From: Pseudomonadota bacterium
Lineage (GTDB): Bacteria > Pseudomonadota > Alphaproteobacteria > Rhodospirillales > 2-02-FULL-58-16
Length of the DNA stretch: 11,769 nucleotides
Assembly (NCBI GenBank): GCA_022560215.1
Contig: JADFTO010000063.1
Location: 1 to 11,769, forward strand
Reading direction: 5' to 3'
The translations under genes and the position numbers were made by a program. Positions 1 to 7,593 of this stretch are shown in pieces (position 1 is the stretch's first letter; each line of letters starts with the position of its first letter). Below the pieces are notes generated by a model. That model was not told where the DNA came from. It worked only from the letters and a program-made list of their open reading frames with translations, and searched no databases.

Positions 1-1
1 G

Positions 2-1060
2 GCCATCCTCATGGACGCGGCCACGGGGGAAGTGCTGTTCGAGAAAAACGCCGACCAGCTCATGGCGCCGGCCTCCATGAGCAAGATGATGACCACCTAT
101 TTGATCTTCGAGCGGTTGCGGGACGGGCAATTGTCCCTCGACGACACCTTTTCCGTGAGCGAAACGGCATGGCGAAAGGGCGGCGCCAAGAGCGGCAGTT
201 CCACCATGTTCCTGGAACCCGGGACCCGCGTCAGGGTGGAGGACCTGATCCGCGGCATCATCGTCCAGTCGGGCAACGACGCCAGCATCGTCATCGCCGA
301 GGAACTGGCCGGCAGCGAAGAGGCGTTCGCCCTGGAAATGAACCGGCGCGCCCGGGAATTGGGGCTGCGGGACAGCACTTTCAAGAACGCCACCGGCTGG
401 CCCGATCCAGGCCACGTGACGACCGCCCGCGACCTGGCGATCCTGGCCATCCGCACCATCGAGGATTTTCCCGAATTCTATCATTACTACGCGGAGAAGG
501 AATTCACCTACAACGGCATCCGCCAGATCAACCGCAATCCCCTGATCTACAAGGACATAGGCGTCGACGGGCTGAAGACCGGGCATACCGTGGACTCCGG
601 CTACGGACTCGCCGCCTCGGCCAAGCGCGGCGATCGCCGGCTGATCCTGGTGGTCAACGGTCTGCTCAGCAGGAAAGCCCGGGGCCGGGAACCGGAACGC
701 CTGCTCGAATGGGGATTCCGCGAATTCAACAACTACACCCTGTTCAAGGCCGGCGACTTGGTCACGGAGGCCGATGTCTGGCTCGGCCGGAAGGCGGCCG
801 TGCCCTTGCTCATCGAGGGGGACCTCGTCATCACCCTGGCCAGGAAGGCGCGCCTGGGCATGAAGGTGACGGTTGAATACGAAGGTCCCATACCGGCCCC
901 CGTCGCCAAGGGCGACCGGCTGGCCAAGCTGGTGGTCACGGCGCCGGAGAGGGAGCCCCTCGAGGTGCCCCTGGTCGCCGGGGCCGACGTGGAGCGCCTG
1001 AGCCTGTTCGGCCGCCTGGGCGCCGCATTGGGTTACATCCTTTGGGGTCAATCCGGCTAG
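2..1060 (+). CDS. dacA/dacC-like: D-alanyl-D-alanine carboxypeptidase (PBP5/6 family, peptidase S11), 5' end missing
   Basis: Low-molecular-weight penicillin-binding protein that removes the terminal D-Ala from peptidoglycan pentapeptides in the periplasm. The reading frame is open from base 2, so signal peptide and true start lie outside the window. Counting from the internal Met at base 11, the three active-site motifs are all present: SxxK as S22-M-S-K25 (nucleophile S22), SxN as S87-G-N89, and KTG as K189-T-G191. After the catalytic domain a beta-rich C-terminal domain follows (about residues 240-330), and the protein ends in a hydrophobic/amphipathic segment (FGRLGAALGYILWGQSG) like the PBP5 membrane anchor. 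The stop lies 7 bp before tmk, so the two are probably co-transcribed. Family assignment is secure; which paralogue (DacA, DacC or DacD) cannot be decided. Confidence 0.95.
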   Translation, partial: AILMDAATGEVLFEKNADQLMAPASMSKMMTTYLIFERLRDGQLSLDDTFSVSETAWRKGGAKSGSSTMFLEPGTRVRVEDLIRGIIVQSGNDASIVIAEELAGSEEAFALEMNRRARELGLRDSTFKNATGWPDPGHVTTARDLAILAIRTIEDFPEFYHYYAEKEFTYNGIRQINRNPLIYKDIGVDGLKTGHTVDSGYGLAASAKRGDRRLILVVNGLLSRKARGREPERLLEWGFREFNNYTLFKAGDLVTEADVWLGRKAAVPLLIEGDLVITLARKARLGMKVTVEYEGPIPAPVAKGDRLAKLVVTAPEREPLEVPLVAGADVERLSLFGRLGAALGYILWGQSG

Positions 1061-1067
1061 ACCGGTC

Positions 1068-1700
1068 GTGGCCAGGGGCTCGTTCATCACCATCGAGGGC
1101 GGGGAGGGGACCGGAAAATCGACCCATGCCGCCCTGTTGGGCGAGGCCCTGGAGCGCGCCGGCATCGACGCCGTGGTCACCCGGGAGCCCGGCGGCGCGC
1201 CGGGGGCGGAGGAAATTCGCGCCCTGCTGGTGGAAGGCGACGTCTCCCGCTGGGACCCCATGAGCGAGGCCCTCCTTCACTACGCGGCCCGCAAGGAGCA
1301 TCTTGAGATGACCGTGATCCCGGCGCTTATCGCCGGGCGCTGGGTGATCTCGGACCGATTCGCCGATTCCACCATGGCCTATCAAGGATACGGACATGAA
1401 CTGGGCCGCGGCACCATCGCCAGGCTTCACGAGCTGGCGATCGGCGATTTTTCCCCCGACCTGACGGTCATCCTGGACTTGGCCGTAGAAACGGGACTGG
1501 AAAGGGCGGTCGCGGGGCACGAAGACCGCTACGAACGCATGGGGCCTGAGTTCCACCGGCGGCTGCGTGAGGGGTTCCTGGAGATCGCCCGCCTCGAACC
1601 CGGCCGCTGCGCCCTCCTCGACGCCGGCCAATCCATCGAAGATACCCAGGCCGCCATCCGCCGCCTCGTCGGAGACCGCCTCGGGGTGGACCTGGAATGA
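1068..1700 (+). CDS. tmk: Thymidylate kinase (dTMP kinase)
   Basis: Cytoplasmic enzyme that phosphorylates dTMP to dTDP with ATP, an essential step of dTTP synthesis. The 210-residue product has the usual family length. The P-loop GGEGTGKST is at residues 11-19, the substrate-loop motif REPGG at 39-43, and the family DRF motif at 96-98, followed by ADSTMAYQGYG. A LID-like arginine-rich region follows near residues 145-165. The start is a GTG at 1068 with no good Shine-Dalgarno sequence, 7 bp after the dac stop. It is preferred because MARGSFITIEGGEGTGKST gives the normal short distance to the P-loop. The 3' end overlaps holB by 4 bp (ATGA), which suggests translational coupling. The tmk-holB pairing is common in bacteria. 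Confidence 0.97.
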   Translation: MARGSFITIEGGEGTGKSTHAALLGEALERAGIDAVVTREPGGAPGAEEIRALLVEGDVSRWDPMSEALLHYAARKEHLEMTVIPALIAGRWVISDRFADSTMAYQGYGHELGRGTIARLHELAIGDFSPDLTVILDLAVETGLERAVAGHEDRYERMGPEFHRRLREGFLEIARLEPGRCALLDAGQSIEDTQAAIRRLVGDRLGVDLE

Positions 1701-2767
1701 ACGACGGCCCGCCGCCGCCGAGAGCAAATCCCCACCTTGCCGGCCACGAAGAGGCCGAGCAAACCCTTCTCCAGGCCTACAATTCGGGGCGCCTGCCCCA
1801 CGCCTGGCTGATCACCGGCCCGGCCGGCATCGGCAAGGCGACCCTGGCCTTCCGTTTCGTCCGCTTCGTGCTGGCTCAGGCGCACGGGGAAGGGGGCCTC
1901 TTCGCAGCCGCCCAGGAGAAGGCTGATTCCCTTGCCGTCGAGGCGAGCGATCCCGTTTTCCAGCGGGTGGCGTCGGGGGGGCACGCCGACCTGAAATGTG
2001 TGGAAAGGGAGCAAGATCCCAAGACGGGGAAGATGCGCACCGAGATCGTCGCTGACCAAGTCCGCGGCATCGGCCATTTCCTCGGCCTCACCGCCGCCGA
2101 GGGCGGCTGGCGGGTGGTGGTGATCGACAGCGGCGACGAAATGAACCGCCATGCCGCCAACGCCGCGCTCAAGGTCCTGGAGGAACCGCCCGCCAAGTCG
2201 CTGCTCCTGGTGGTCAGCCACAATCCGGGCCGCTTGCTGCCGACCATCCGGTCGCGCTGCCGCAGGCTTGCCCTGAAGCCCTTGGCCGACGGAACGGTGG
2301 CCGAACTGGTGGCCAGGTACCGCCCCGATACCGGGGACGCGGACCTGCTTGCGCGCTTGGCTTGCGGCAGCGTCGGCCGGGCCCTGTCGCTGGCCGGGGA
2401 AGGGGGGCTGGCGCTCTACCGCGACCTGATGGGCCTGCTGGAAACCCTGCCCGACCTGGATACCGGGGCCCTGCACGGGCTCGGCGACCGGGCGGCAAAA
2501 TCGGAGGCGGCCTTCCACACCTTGTCCGATTTGCTCAGGGGATGGCTGGGGCGGCTGATCATCTTCGCCGCCGACGGGGAGCTGGAGCGAGCGGACGCGG
2601 ACGCCGGCGAGGCCGCGTTGATGGAGCGCCTGTCCAGCGGCGGCCTTGAACCGTGGCTGGAGGTATGGGAAAAGGTCAACCGTCTGTTGGCAAGGGCCGA
2701 CAACCTGGACCGCAAGCAAGTGGTCCTGAATGTTTTTTTCACCATGGAGAGCGCGCTCCGCTCCTGA
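1697..2767 (+). CDS. holB: DNA polymerase III subunit delta' (clamp loader)
   Basis: Subunit of the clamp-loader complex that opens the beta sliding clamp and places it on primed DNA. The product has 356 residues. The AAA+ core begins with a P-loop-like GPAGIGKAT at residues 41-49. Ala replaces the Ser/Thr after the Lys, which fits a subunit that is a stator and not an ATPase. The segment VVVIDSGDEMNRHAANAALK followed by VLEEPP is the typical delta' Walker-B-like region, and the clamp-loader SRC motif appears in TIRSRCRRL. The four-cysteine zinc module of E. coli delta' is not visible. A lysine-rich insert (EQDPKTGKMRTEIVADQVRG) sits near that place, as I recall in alphaproteobacterial homologues. 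The start overlaps the tmk stop, and upstream GGTGGA can serve as ribosome-binding site. Confidence 0.95.
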   Translation: MNDGPPPPRANPHLAGHEEAEQTLLQAYNSGRLPHAWLITGPAGIGKATLAFRFVRFVLAQAHGEGGLFAAAQEKADSLAVEASDPVFQRVASGGHADLKCVEREQDPKTGKMRTEIVADQVRGIGHFLGLTAAEGGWRVVVIDSGDEMNRHAANAALKVLEEPPAKSLLLVVSHNPGRLLPTIRSRCRRLALKPLADGTVAELVARYRPDTGDADLLARLACGSVGRALSLAGEGGLALYRDLMGLLETLPDLDTGALHGLGDRAAKSEAAFHTLSDLLRGWLGRLIIFAADGELERADADAGEAALMERLSSGGLEPWLEVWEKVNRLLARADNLDRKQVVLNVFFTMESALRS

Positions 2768-2815
2768 ACATCCCCTTGGCTACAATGATGAACCCAATGG
2801 CCGGGCCCAAACATT

Positions 2816-4363
2816 ATGCCTAAGCGTTATTACGTCACCACGCCCATCTACTACGTGAACGATAAGCCCCACATCGGTCATGCCTACACCACCCTTGCCT
2901 GCGACGTGCTCGCCCGCTTCAAGCGCCTGGACGGGTTCGAGGTCAAGTTCCTGACCGGCACCGACGAGCACGGCCAGAAGATGGAAAGCTCGGCCACCGC
3001 CGCCGGCATGGACCCCCAGGCCTTCACCGACAAGATGTCGCGGAACTTCCGCGACCTGGCGCGGTTCATGAATTACAGCCACGACGACTTCATCCGCACC
3101 ACCGAGGAGCGCCACAAGCGGGCCTGCCGGGACCTCTGGCGGCGGCTCGAGGAACGGGACCAAATTTATCTCGGCACCTATGCCGGCTGGTACGCGGTGA
3201 GGGACGAAGCCTTCTACGCCGAAAGCGAGCTCGACGAGGGACCCGACGGCCGGAAAACCGCGCCGTCGGGGGCCGAGGTGGAATGGGTGGAGGAGCCCAG
3301 CTACTTCTTCCGGCTGTCGGACTGGCAGGAGAAATTGCTCGATTTCTACGAGGCCAATCCGGACTTCGTCCTGCCCAGGACGCGGCTCAACGAGGTGCTC
3401 AGCTTCGTACGCGGAGGGCTGCAGGACCTATCGGTGTCGCGCACCAGCTTCCGCTGGGGCGTGCCAGTGCCCGGCGACGACGGCCACATCATGTACGTCT
3501 GGCTGGACGCGCTCACCAACTACATCACCGCGGTCGGCTATCCGGAGACCGGCGCCGGCGAATACACCGAGTACTGGCCGGCCGACCTGCACATGGTGGG
3601 CAAGGACATCCTGCGCTTCCACGCCGTCTACTGGCCGGCCTTCCTCATGGCCGCCGGGCTGGAGCCTCCCAAGCGGGTGTTCGCCCACGGCTGGTGGACC
3701 AACGAGGGCGAGAAGATCTCGAAGTCGCTCGGCAACATCATCGACCCCTTCGAGCTGGTGGAAAAATACGGCCTCGACCAGGTGCGCTATTTCCTGCTCC
3801 GCGAGGTGCCCTTCGGCAACGACGGCGATTTCTCCCACCGCGCCATGATCGGGCGCATAAATAGCGATCTTGCCAATGATTACGGCAACCTGGCGCAGCG
3901 GGTGCTCTCCATGATCAACAAGAATTGTGGCGGTGAATTACCCGAATACGGGAAATTTACGTCGGCGGACAAATCCTTGATGAACGAAGGCTTGCGTCTC
4001 TACGGATCATTGCAAAACGATTTTAATAAACAAGCCTTCAGCAAGGCACTGGAAGTCATATGGGCGGTTGTCAGCAAAGCCAACTTGTATGTTGATGGAC
4101 AAGCCCCTTGGGCGTTGAAGAAAACTGATCCAAAACGAATGGGGACGGTGCTATTCGCGCTAGCGGAAACCATCCGTCACCTAGCAATTCTGACCCAGCC
4201 GTTTATGCCGGATTCCTCGGCCCGGCTCCTCGACCAGCTGGCTGTGCCTGAGGATCATCGTACGTTTGCCTTTCTCGGCCCCGATTACATGCTCATCCCA
4301 GGCACTCGGCTACCGAAACCGGAAGGCCTGTTCCCCCGCTACCAGGAGGAGGAAGACTCCTAA
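2816..4363 (+). CDS. metG: Methionyl-tRNA synthetase (short form)
   Basis: Class I aminoacyl-tRNA synthetase that charges tRNA-Met. The product has 515 residues. The HIGH signature is at 19-22 (PHIGHAYTT) and the KMSKS loop appears as KISKS at 300-304. The connective region (GWYAVRDEAFY around residue 124) has no zinc-knuckle cysteines, which marks the zinc-free subclass common in alphaproteobacteria. The C-terminal tRNA-binding/dimerisation domain of E. coli MetRS is absent; the protein ends after the anticodon-binding helical domain. No clear Shine-Dalgarno precedes the ATG, and 48 bp separate it from holB. One oddity is that codons about 350-450 (roughly 3860-4200) are clearly poorer in G+C than the rest of the gene, although the frame is intact and the protein reads as normal MetRS. 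Confidence 0.97.
   Translation: MPKRYYVTTPIYYVNDKPHIGHAYTTLACDVLARFKRLDGFEVKFLTGTDEHGQKMESSATAAGMDPQAFTDKMSRNFRDLARFMNYSHDDFIRTTEERHKRACRDLWRRLEERDQIYLGTYAGWYAVRDEAFYAESELDEGPDGRKTAPSGAEVEWVEEPSYFFRLSDWQEKLLDFYEANPDFVLPRTRLNEVLSFVRGGLQDLSVSRTSFRWGVPVPGDDGHIMYVWLDALTNYITAVGYPETGAGEYTEYWPADLHMVGKDILRFHAVYWPAFLMAAGLEPPKRVFAHGWWTNEGEKISKSLGNIIDPFELVEKYGLDQVRYFLLREVPFGNDGDFSHRAMIGRINSDLANDYGNLAQRVLSMINKNCGGELPEYGKFTSADKSLMNEGLRLYGSLQNDFNKQAFSKALEVIWAVVSKANLYVDGQAPWALKKTDPKRMGTVLFALAETIRHLAILTQPFMPDSSARLLDQLAVPEDHRTFAFLGPDYMLIPGTRLPKPEGLFPRYQEEEDS
3860..4200. other. Low-GC segment inside metG
   Basis: By hand count, bases 3901-4140 contain 110 G or C out of 240 (about 46%). A line of the same gene at 3601-3660 contains 41 of 60 (68%). 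Codons such as AAA, AAT, TTT, TTA, ATA and GTT replace the G/C-ending synonyms used elsewhere. The segment encodes the start of the helical anticodon-binding domain (about residues 348-461). It could be a recombined patch from a lower-GC relative, or a region under relaxed codon bias. Confidence 0.6.
4344..4356 (+). promoter_or_regulatory. Purine-rich ribosome-binding site that fixes the tatD start
   Basis: AGGAGGAGGAAGA lies in the last metG codons, about 8-20 bases ahead of the ATG at 4365. It supports 4365 as the tatD start over the longer in-frame possibility at 4266, whose extra 33 residues would be read from metG sequence and resemble no TatD N-terminus. Confidence 0.7.
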
Positions 4364-4364
4364 G

Positions 4365-5162
4365 ATGCTGGTGGACAGCCACTGCCACCTGGATTTCCCC
4401 GAATTCGAGGGCGAGCTGGATGCCGTGGTGAGCCGCGCCCAGGACGCCGGCGTGGGGTGGATGCTGACCATCTGCACCAAGGTGAGCGAATTGGACCGGG
4501 TGCTGGCATTGGCGGAGCGCCATGACAATATATATTGCAGCGTCGGCATCCATCCCCACGAAGCCGCCAGCGAGCCAGAGGTGTCGGCCGGCCACCTGGT
4601 CCGCCTGGCCGCCCATCCCAAAGTGGTGGGGATCGGGGAGACGGGGCTCGACTATCATTATGAACATAGCCCGAGGGAGGACCAGCAGAGGAGCTTCCGC
4701 GCCCACATCGCGGCGGCCAGGGAATCGGGCCTGCCCCTCATCGTCCATACCCGGTCCGCCGACGAAGACACCGAAGCCATTTTGGCTGAGGAACAGGTCC
4801 GGGGGGCCTTCTCCGGTCTGCTCCACTGTTTCACCGCCGGGCACCGGTTGGCGGAAAGGGCCGTGGAGTTTGGCTTTTACGTTTCCTTTTCCGGCATATT
4901 GACCTTCAAGAAATCGGACCATATCAGGGCCACGGCGCGGGCCCTGCCATTGGAACGCATACTGGTGGAAACCGACGCCCCTTATCTGGCGCCCGAGCCC
5001 AAGCGGGGGAAGCGCAACGAACCGGCCTTCACGGCGCTGACCGCGGCCCGCTTGGCCGAAATCAGGGGGCTGGAAGTGGACGCCATTGCGCGCGCCACCA
5101 CCGACAACTTCTTTCGCCTGTTCACCAAGGCTCAGGCAGCCGGCGGGGCGTCATGCGGGTGA
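4365..5162 (+). CDS. tatD: TatD-family metal-dependent hydrolase (DNase)
   Basis: Member of the TatD/YcfH family of TIM-barrel metal-dependent nucleases, linked in other bacteria to 3'-5' DNA/RNA trimming and DNA repair. The 265-residue product has the usual length. Metal-ligand motifs are all visible: HxH at H6 and H8 (MLVDSHCHLDF), E92 in GIGETGLDYH, H128 in IVHTR, H154 in LLHCF, and D204 in VETDAPYLAP. The start at 4365 is one base after the metG stop and has a strong AGGAGG-type site; it leaves the HxH motif at the very N-terminus, as is normal. The last 10 bases overlap the next gene in another frame, so the two are probably translationally coupled. The exact in vivo substrate cannot be read from sequence. 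Confidence 0.95.
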   Translation: MLVDSHCHLDFPEFEGELDAVVSRAQDAGVGWMLTICTKVSELDRVLALAERHDNIYCSVGIHPHEAASEPEVSAGHLVRLAAHPKVVGIGETGLDYHYEHSPREDQQRSFRAHIAAARESGLPLIVHTRSADEDTEAILAEEQVRGAFSGLLHCFTAGHRLAERAVEFGFYVSFSGILTFKKSDHIRATARALPLERILVETDAPYLAPEPKRGKRNEPAFTALTAARLAEIRGLEVDAIARATTDNFFRLFTKAQAAGGASCG

Positions 5163-5947
5163 CGGTCCTCGGCTGCGGCCATTCCGGCGGCACCCCGGAG
5201 GTCGGCAGGGGGTGGGGGGCCTGCGACCCGGACAACCCCCGCAACCGGCGGCTTCGCCCGTCGATCCTGGTGGAAGAAGCCGGGACCCTGATCCTGGTGG
5301 ACACCTCCCCGGACCTGCGCCAACAGCTGCTGAACAGCGGCACGGAGCGCCTGGACGCCGTCCTCTATACCCACGCCCACGGCGACCACCTGCACGGCAT
5401 CGACGATTTGCGGGCCATCAACCGGGCCATGAACCGGCCCCTCGACGCTTACGCCGACGCCGCCACCTGGGAGGTGATCTCGAACCGATTCGCCTACGTG
5501 CTTGAGCCCCTGGCCGAGGACGCGGACCTTTACTACAAGCCGACGCTGACGACCCACGAGATCGCGCCGGGCGACGCCTTCGACATCGGCGGCGTGCATA
5601 TCACGCCCTTCGACCAGGACCACGGCTACATTCGGACGATCGGCTACCGCATGGGGCCGGTGGCCTATTCAACGGACGTGGTGGAGCTTCCCGAATCCGC
5701 CTTCCAGGCCCTGGCGGGCGTGGAGGTGTGGATCATCGGCGTCCTGGTGGACGAGCCCCATCCCACCCATGCCCACGTGGACAAGGCTTTGGACTGGATC
5801 GGAAGGGTGGGGCCGAAACGGGCCATCCTCACCCATCTCGGGCCTGGGCTGGACTATGGCGCCCTGAGTGAGCGCCTGCCGGCGGGCGTCGCGCCCGCTT
5901 ATGACGGCATGGTCATCGAGATCCCGGAAAAGGCGGATACGGGTTGA
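5153..5947 (+). CDS. MBL-fold metal-dependent hydrolase (PhnP-like)
   Basis: A 264-residue metallo-beta-lactamase-fold protein. The N-terminal signature GCGHSGGTPEVGRGWGACDP resembles the PhnP/cyclic-phosphodiesterase branch. The metal site is complete: HxHxDH as H74, H76, D78 and H79 (YTHAHGDHLHG), H157 in FDQDHG, D175 in AYSTDV and H228 in LTHLGPG. The motif EPHPTHAHVDKALDWI (about residues 201-216) recalls alphaproteobacterial homologues found beside tatD. PhnP itself hydrolyses cyclic ribose phosphate in phosphonate breakdown. No phn genes are seen here, and the operon position points instead to nucleotide or nucleic-acid metabolism, so the substrate is unknown. The ATG at 5153 overlaps tatD by 10 bp. 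Confidence 0.9.
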   Translation: MRVTVLGCGHSGGTPEVGRGWGACDPDNPRNRRLRPSILVEEAGTLILVDTSPDLRQQLLNSGTERLDAVLYTHAHGDHLHGIDDLRAINRAMNRPLDAYADAATWEVISNRFAYVLEPLAEDADLYYKPTLTTHEIAPGDAFDIGGVHITPFDQDHGYIRTIGYRMGPVAYSTDVVELPESAFQALAGVEVWIIGVLVDEPHPTHAHVDKALDWIGRVGPKRAILTHLGPGLDYGALSERLPAGVAPAYDGMVIEIPEKADTG

Positions 5948-6115
5948 TTTTCATGCCCATTGCAAGCTGAAAAAATACCGCCAAATGCTGCGCTAACACT
6001 ATGATATGTATAAGAATAGAACAATTTGCCATAATATATCTTATGCGACAAGCGGAAATAAGGGCGCATACGCCTTACCCTCCCCGGGGCGTCTTGAAAT
6101 TCGGAGAACCACGGC
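5948..6115. other. AT-rich intergenic stretch between the MBL gene and mazG
   Basis: This 168-bp gap is strikingly AT-rich in 5990-6060 compared with the flanking genes. It holds the dif-like element at 6024-6051 and an imperfect hairpin, GCG-CATA-CGC (6064-6073), with outer AAG/CTT pairs. A TATAAG at 6009-6014 could be a -10 box for mazG, but no credible -35 lies 16-18 bases ahead of it. GGAGA just before the mazG ATG is a usable ribosome-binding site. I see no gene here. Confidence 0.6.
6024..6051. other. dif: Candidate dif site (XerC/XerD recombination site)
   Basis: The 28-bp element has two 11-bp arms around a 6-bp centre: ATTTGCCATAA (6024-6034), TATATC (6035-6040), TTATGCGACAA (6041-6051). 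The inner arm sequences CATAA and TTATG are perfect inverted repeats, with the same spacing as in the E. coli dif site, whose arms are GGTGCGCATAA and TTATGTTAAAT. It lies between genes, as dif normally does. The outer half of the right arm (CGACAA) differs from the gammaproteobacterial TTAAAT. An AT-rich promoter or a chance palindrome are the alternatives. No xer gene or mobile-element gene is adjacent. Confidence 0.5.
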
Positions 6116-6907
6116 ATGACCACCAAGAACACCAACATGGCGCGCCTGGTCGCCATCATGGCCAAATTACGGGATCCGGACGGCGGATGCCCGTGGGACG
6201 TGGAACAGACCTTCGCCTCCATCGCGCCCCATACCATCGAGGAAGCCTACGAGGTGGCCGGCGCCATCGACCAGGGGGACATGGCCGCCCTCGAGGACGA
6301 ACTCGGCGACCTTCTGTTGCAGGTGGTTTTCCATGCCCGCATGGCCGAGGAGGACGGGTTCTTCGATTTCGAGGACGTGGCCGGGGCCATCTGCGACAAG
6401 CTGGTGCGCCGCCATCCCCATGTCTTCGGCGATACCCGCGTGGACGGCGCCGCCGCCCAGACCCGGGCCTGGGAAGCCCATAAAGCCCGGGAACGCAGCG
6501 ATTCCGGCGAGGCCAGCGCCCTCGACGGGATTACCGCCGCCCTCCCCGCCCTCAGCCGCGCGCTGAAGCTCCAGAAGCGGGCCGCCCGGGTCGGCTTCGA
6601 CTGGACAGACGCGGCCCCTGTCCTGGACAAATTCGAGGAGGAAATAGCCGAACTCGGGCGCGAATTGTCGGCGGGCGCCGGCCGTGGGCGCCTGGAGGAT
6701 GAAACCGGCGACCTGTTGTTCACCTGCGTGAACTTGGCCCGCAAGCTGGACCTGGACCCGGAACAGGCCCTGCGCAAGGGCAACGCCAAGTTCGAGCGCC
6801 GGTTCCGCCGCATAGAGGCCTTGCTCGCCGCCGAAGGCAGGAGATGCGAGGACGCCGCCCTCGACGAGTTGGAGGCCCTGTGGGAACGGGCCAAGGGGGA
6901 GGATTGA
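6116..6907 (+). CDS. mazG: Nucleoside triphosphate pyrophosphohydrolase MazG
   Basis: Cytoplasmic house-cleaning enzyme that hydrolyses (d)NTPs to NMP and pyrophosphate; in E. coli it also affects ppGpp levels. The 263-residue product has the two-domain layout of the family. The N-terminal domain shows GGCPWDVEQTF (23-33), EEAYE at 42-46 and DELGDLLLQVVFHARMA from D61, which supply the acidic Mg-binding residues. The family sequence RRHPHVFGD follows at 98-106. The second domain repeats the pattern with KFEEEIAEL (172-180) and EDETGDLLF (194-202), ending in RKGNAKFERRFRRIE (220-234). The ATG at 6116 follows GGAGA with proper spacing. Gene context downstream of the dif-like element suggests its own promoter, although none is clear. 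Confidence 0.96.
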   Translation: MTTKNTNMARLVAIMAKLRDPDGGCPWDVEQTFASIAPHTIEEAYEVAGAIDQGDMAALEDELGDLLLQVVFHARMAEEDGFFDFEDVAGAICDKLVRRHPHVFGDTRVDGAAAQTRAWEAHKARERSDSGEASALDGITAALPALSRALKLQKRAARVGFDWTDAAPVLDKFEEEIAELGRELSAGAGRGRLEDETGDLLFTCVNLARKLDLDPEQALRKGNAKFERRFRRIEALLAAEGRRCEDAALDELEALWERAKGED

Positions 6908-6949
6908 CCCCCCTTGCCGCCGCCGCCGGCCCTTCTATGATGGGCGCCC

Positions 6950-7555
6950 ATGAAAGGGCTCCGGTTCCTGGCGCTTGGCGCCTTTCTCGCGGCCGTTCTC
7001 GGGGGCTGTTACATGCCTGTCCGCTTCGATGCCGAGATCGAACTCACCCGCGGCGGCTATTACGAGTTGATCTTCGACGGCTACCTGGCCGACGTCGGGT
7101 TGTTCGACGGCATAAACAAGGGCGAGATTTCGCCCGCCGAGGAAAAAAAGAAAGCGGAGCGCATCAAGACCGATATCACCCGCGACAAGTCGGTCAAGGA
7201 ATTCGCCTATATCGAGCAGGGCCACTTCAAGGTCCATTGGCGGAAGTCGGGGGACCTGATCCGCACCAAGATGGTGACCTTCCTCCGCCGCAACGAGAAA
7301 TTCCTTTCCATCAAGTACGTCAAGAAGACGGGCCTGATCTCCATGGAGGGGGTCGCCATCGGGCCTTCGGCCGCCAGGAAGCTGTTCGCCATCGGGCTCG
7401 ACTCCCAGGGCCAGATCAGGGTCAAGACCGACGCCAAGGTGATCAGCCACAACGCCACCAAGGTCAGGAACAAGGACAAGGCGAAAAAGATCTATGTCTG
7501 GCAGATCAAGAGCATCCTCGACCCCGTGCCCAGGCTGACCATATCGCTCAGGTGA
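6950..7555 (+). CDS. Uncharacterised lipoprotein
   Basis: I do not recognise this family with confidence. The 201-residue product begins with a lipoprotein signal peptide: MKGLR, a hydrophobic stretch (FLALGAFLAAV) and the lipobox LGGC with the lipidated Cys at 20. The mature 181 residues have alternating hydrophobic/polar stretches that suggest beta strands (VRFDAEIELTRGGYYELIFD), a lysine-rich charged helix (SPAEEKKKAERIKTDITRDK, about 61-80) and a C-terminal strand region ending VPRLTISLR. No catalytic motif or transmembrane helix is seen after the signal. The gene starts 42 bp after mazG without a clear Shine-Dalgarno and has normal high-GC3 codon use, so it is likely real. It faces the downstream dehydrogenase gene tail to tail, 38 bp apart. 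A periplasmic or outer-membrane location is inference. Confidence 0.85.
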   Translation: MKGLRFLALGAFLAAVLGGCYMPVRFDAEIELTRGGYYELIFDGYLADVGLFDGINKGEISPAEEKKKAERIKTDITRDKSVKEFAYIEQGHFKVHWRKSGDLIRTKMVTFLRRNEKFLSIKYVKKTGLISMEGVAIGPSAARKLFAIGLDSQGQIRVKTDAKVISHNATKVRNKDKAKKIYVWQIKSILDPVPRLTISLR

Positions 7556-7593
7556 AGATATCCCGGGCCGGGGAGGCCGATGGGGAAACGGCC

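Noticed and set aside
936..2719. Long - strand open frames opposite dac, tmk and holB (936-1727 and 1529-2719)
   Set aside because: They mirror the codon structure of well-identified + strand genes in GC-rich DNA and show no family motif; they are shadows.
2780..2785. TACAAT between holB and metG as a -10 promoter box
   Set aside because: No -35-like hexamer lies 16-18 bases upstream, and the short gap fits operon read-through.
4266..4364. An N-terminal extension of TatD starting at 4266
   Set aside because: The extra residues come from the last metG codons in another frame, while a strong ribosome-binding site precedes the ATG at 4365, which puts the HxH motif at the usual N-terminal place.
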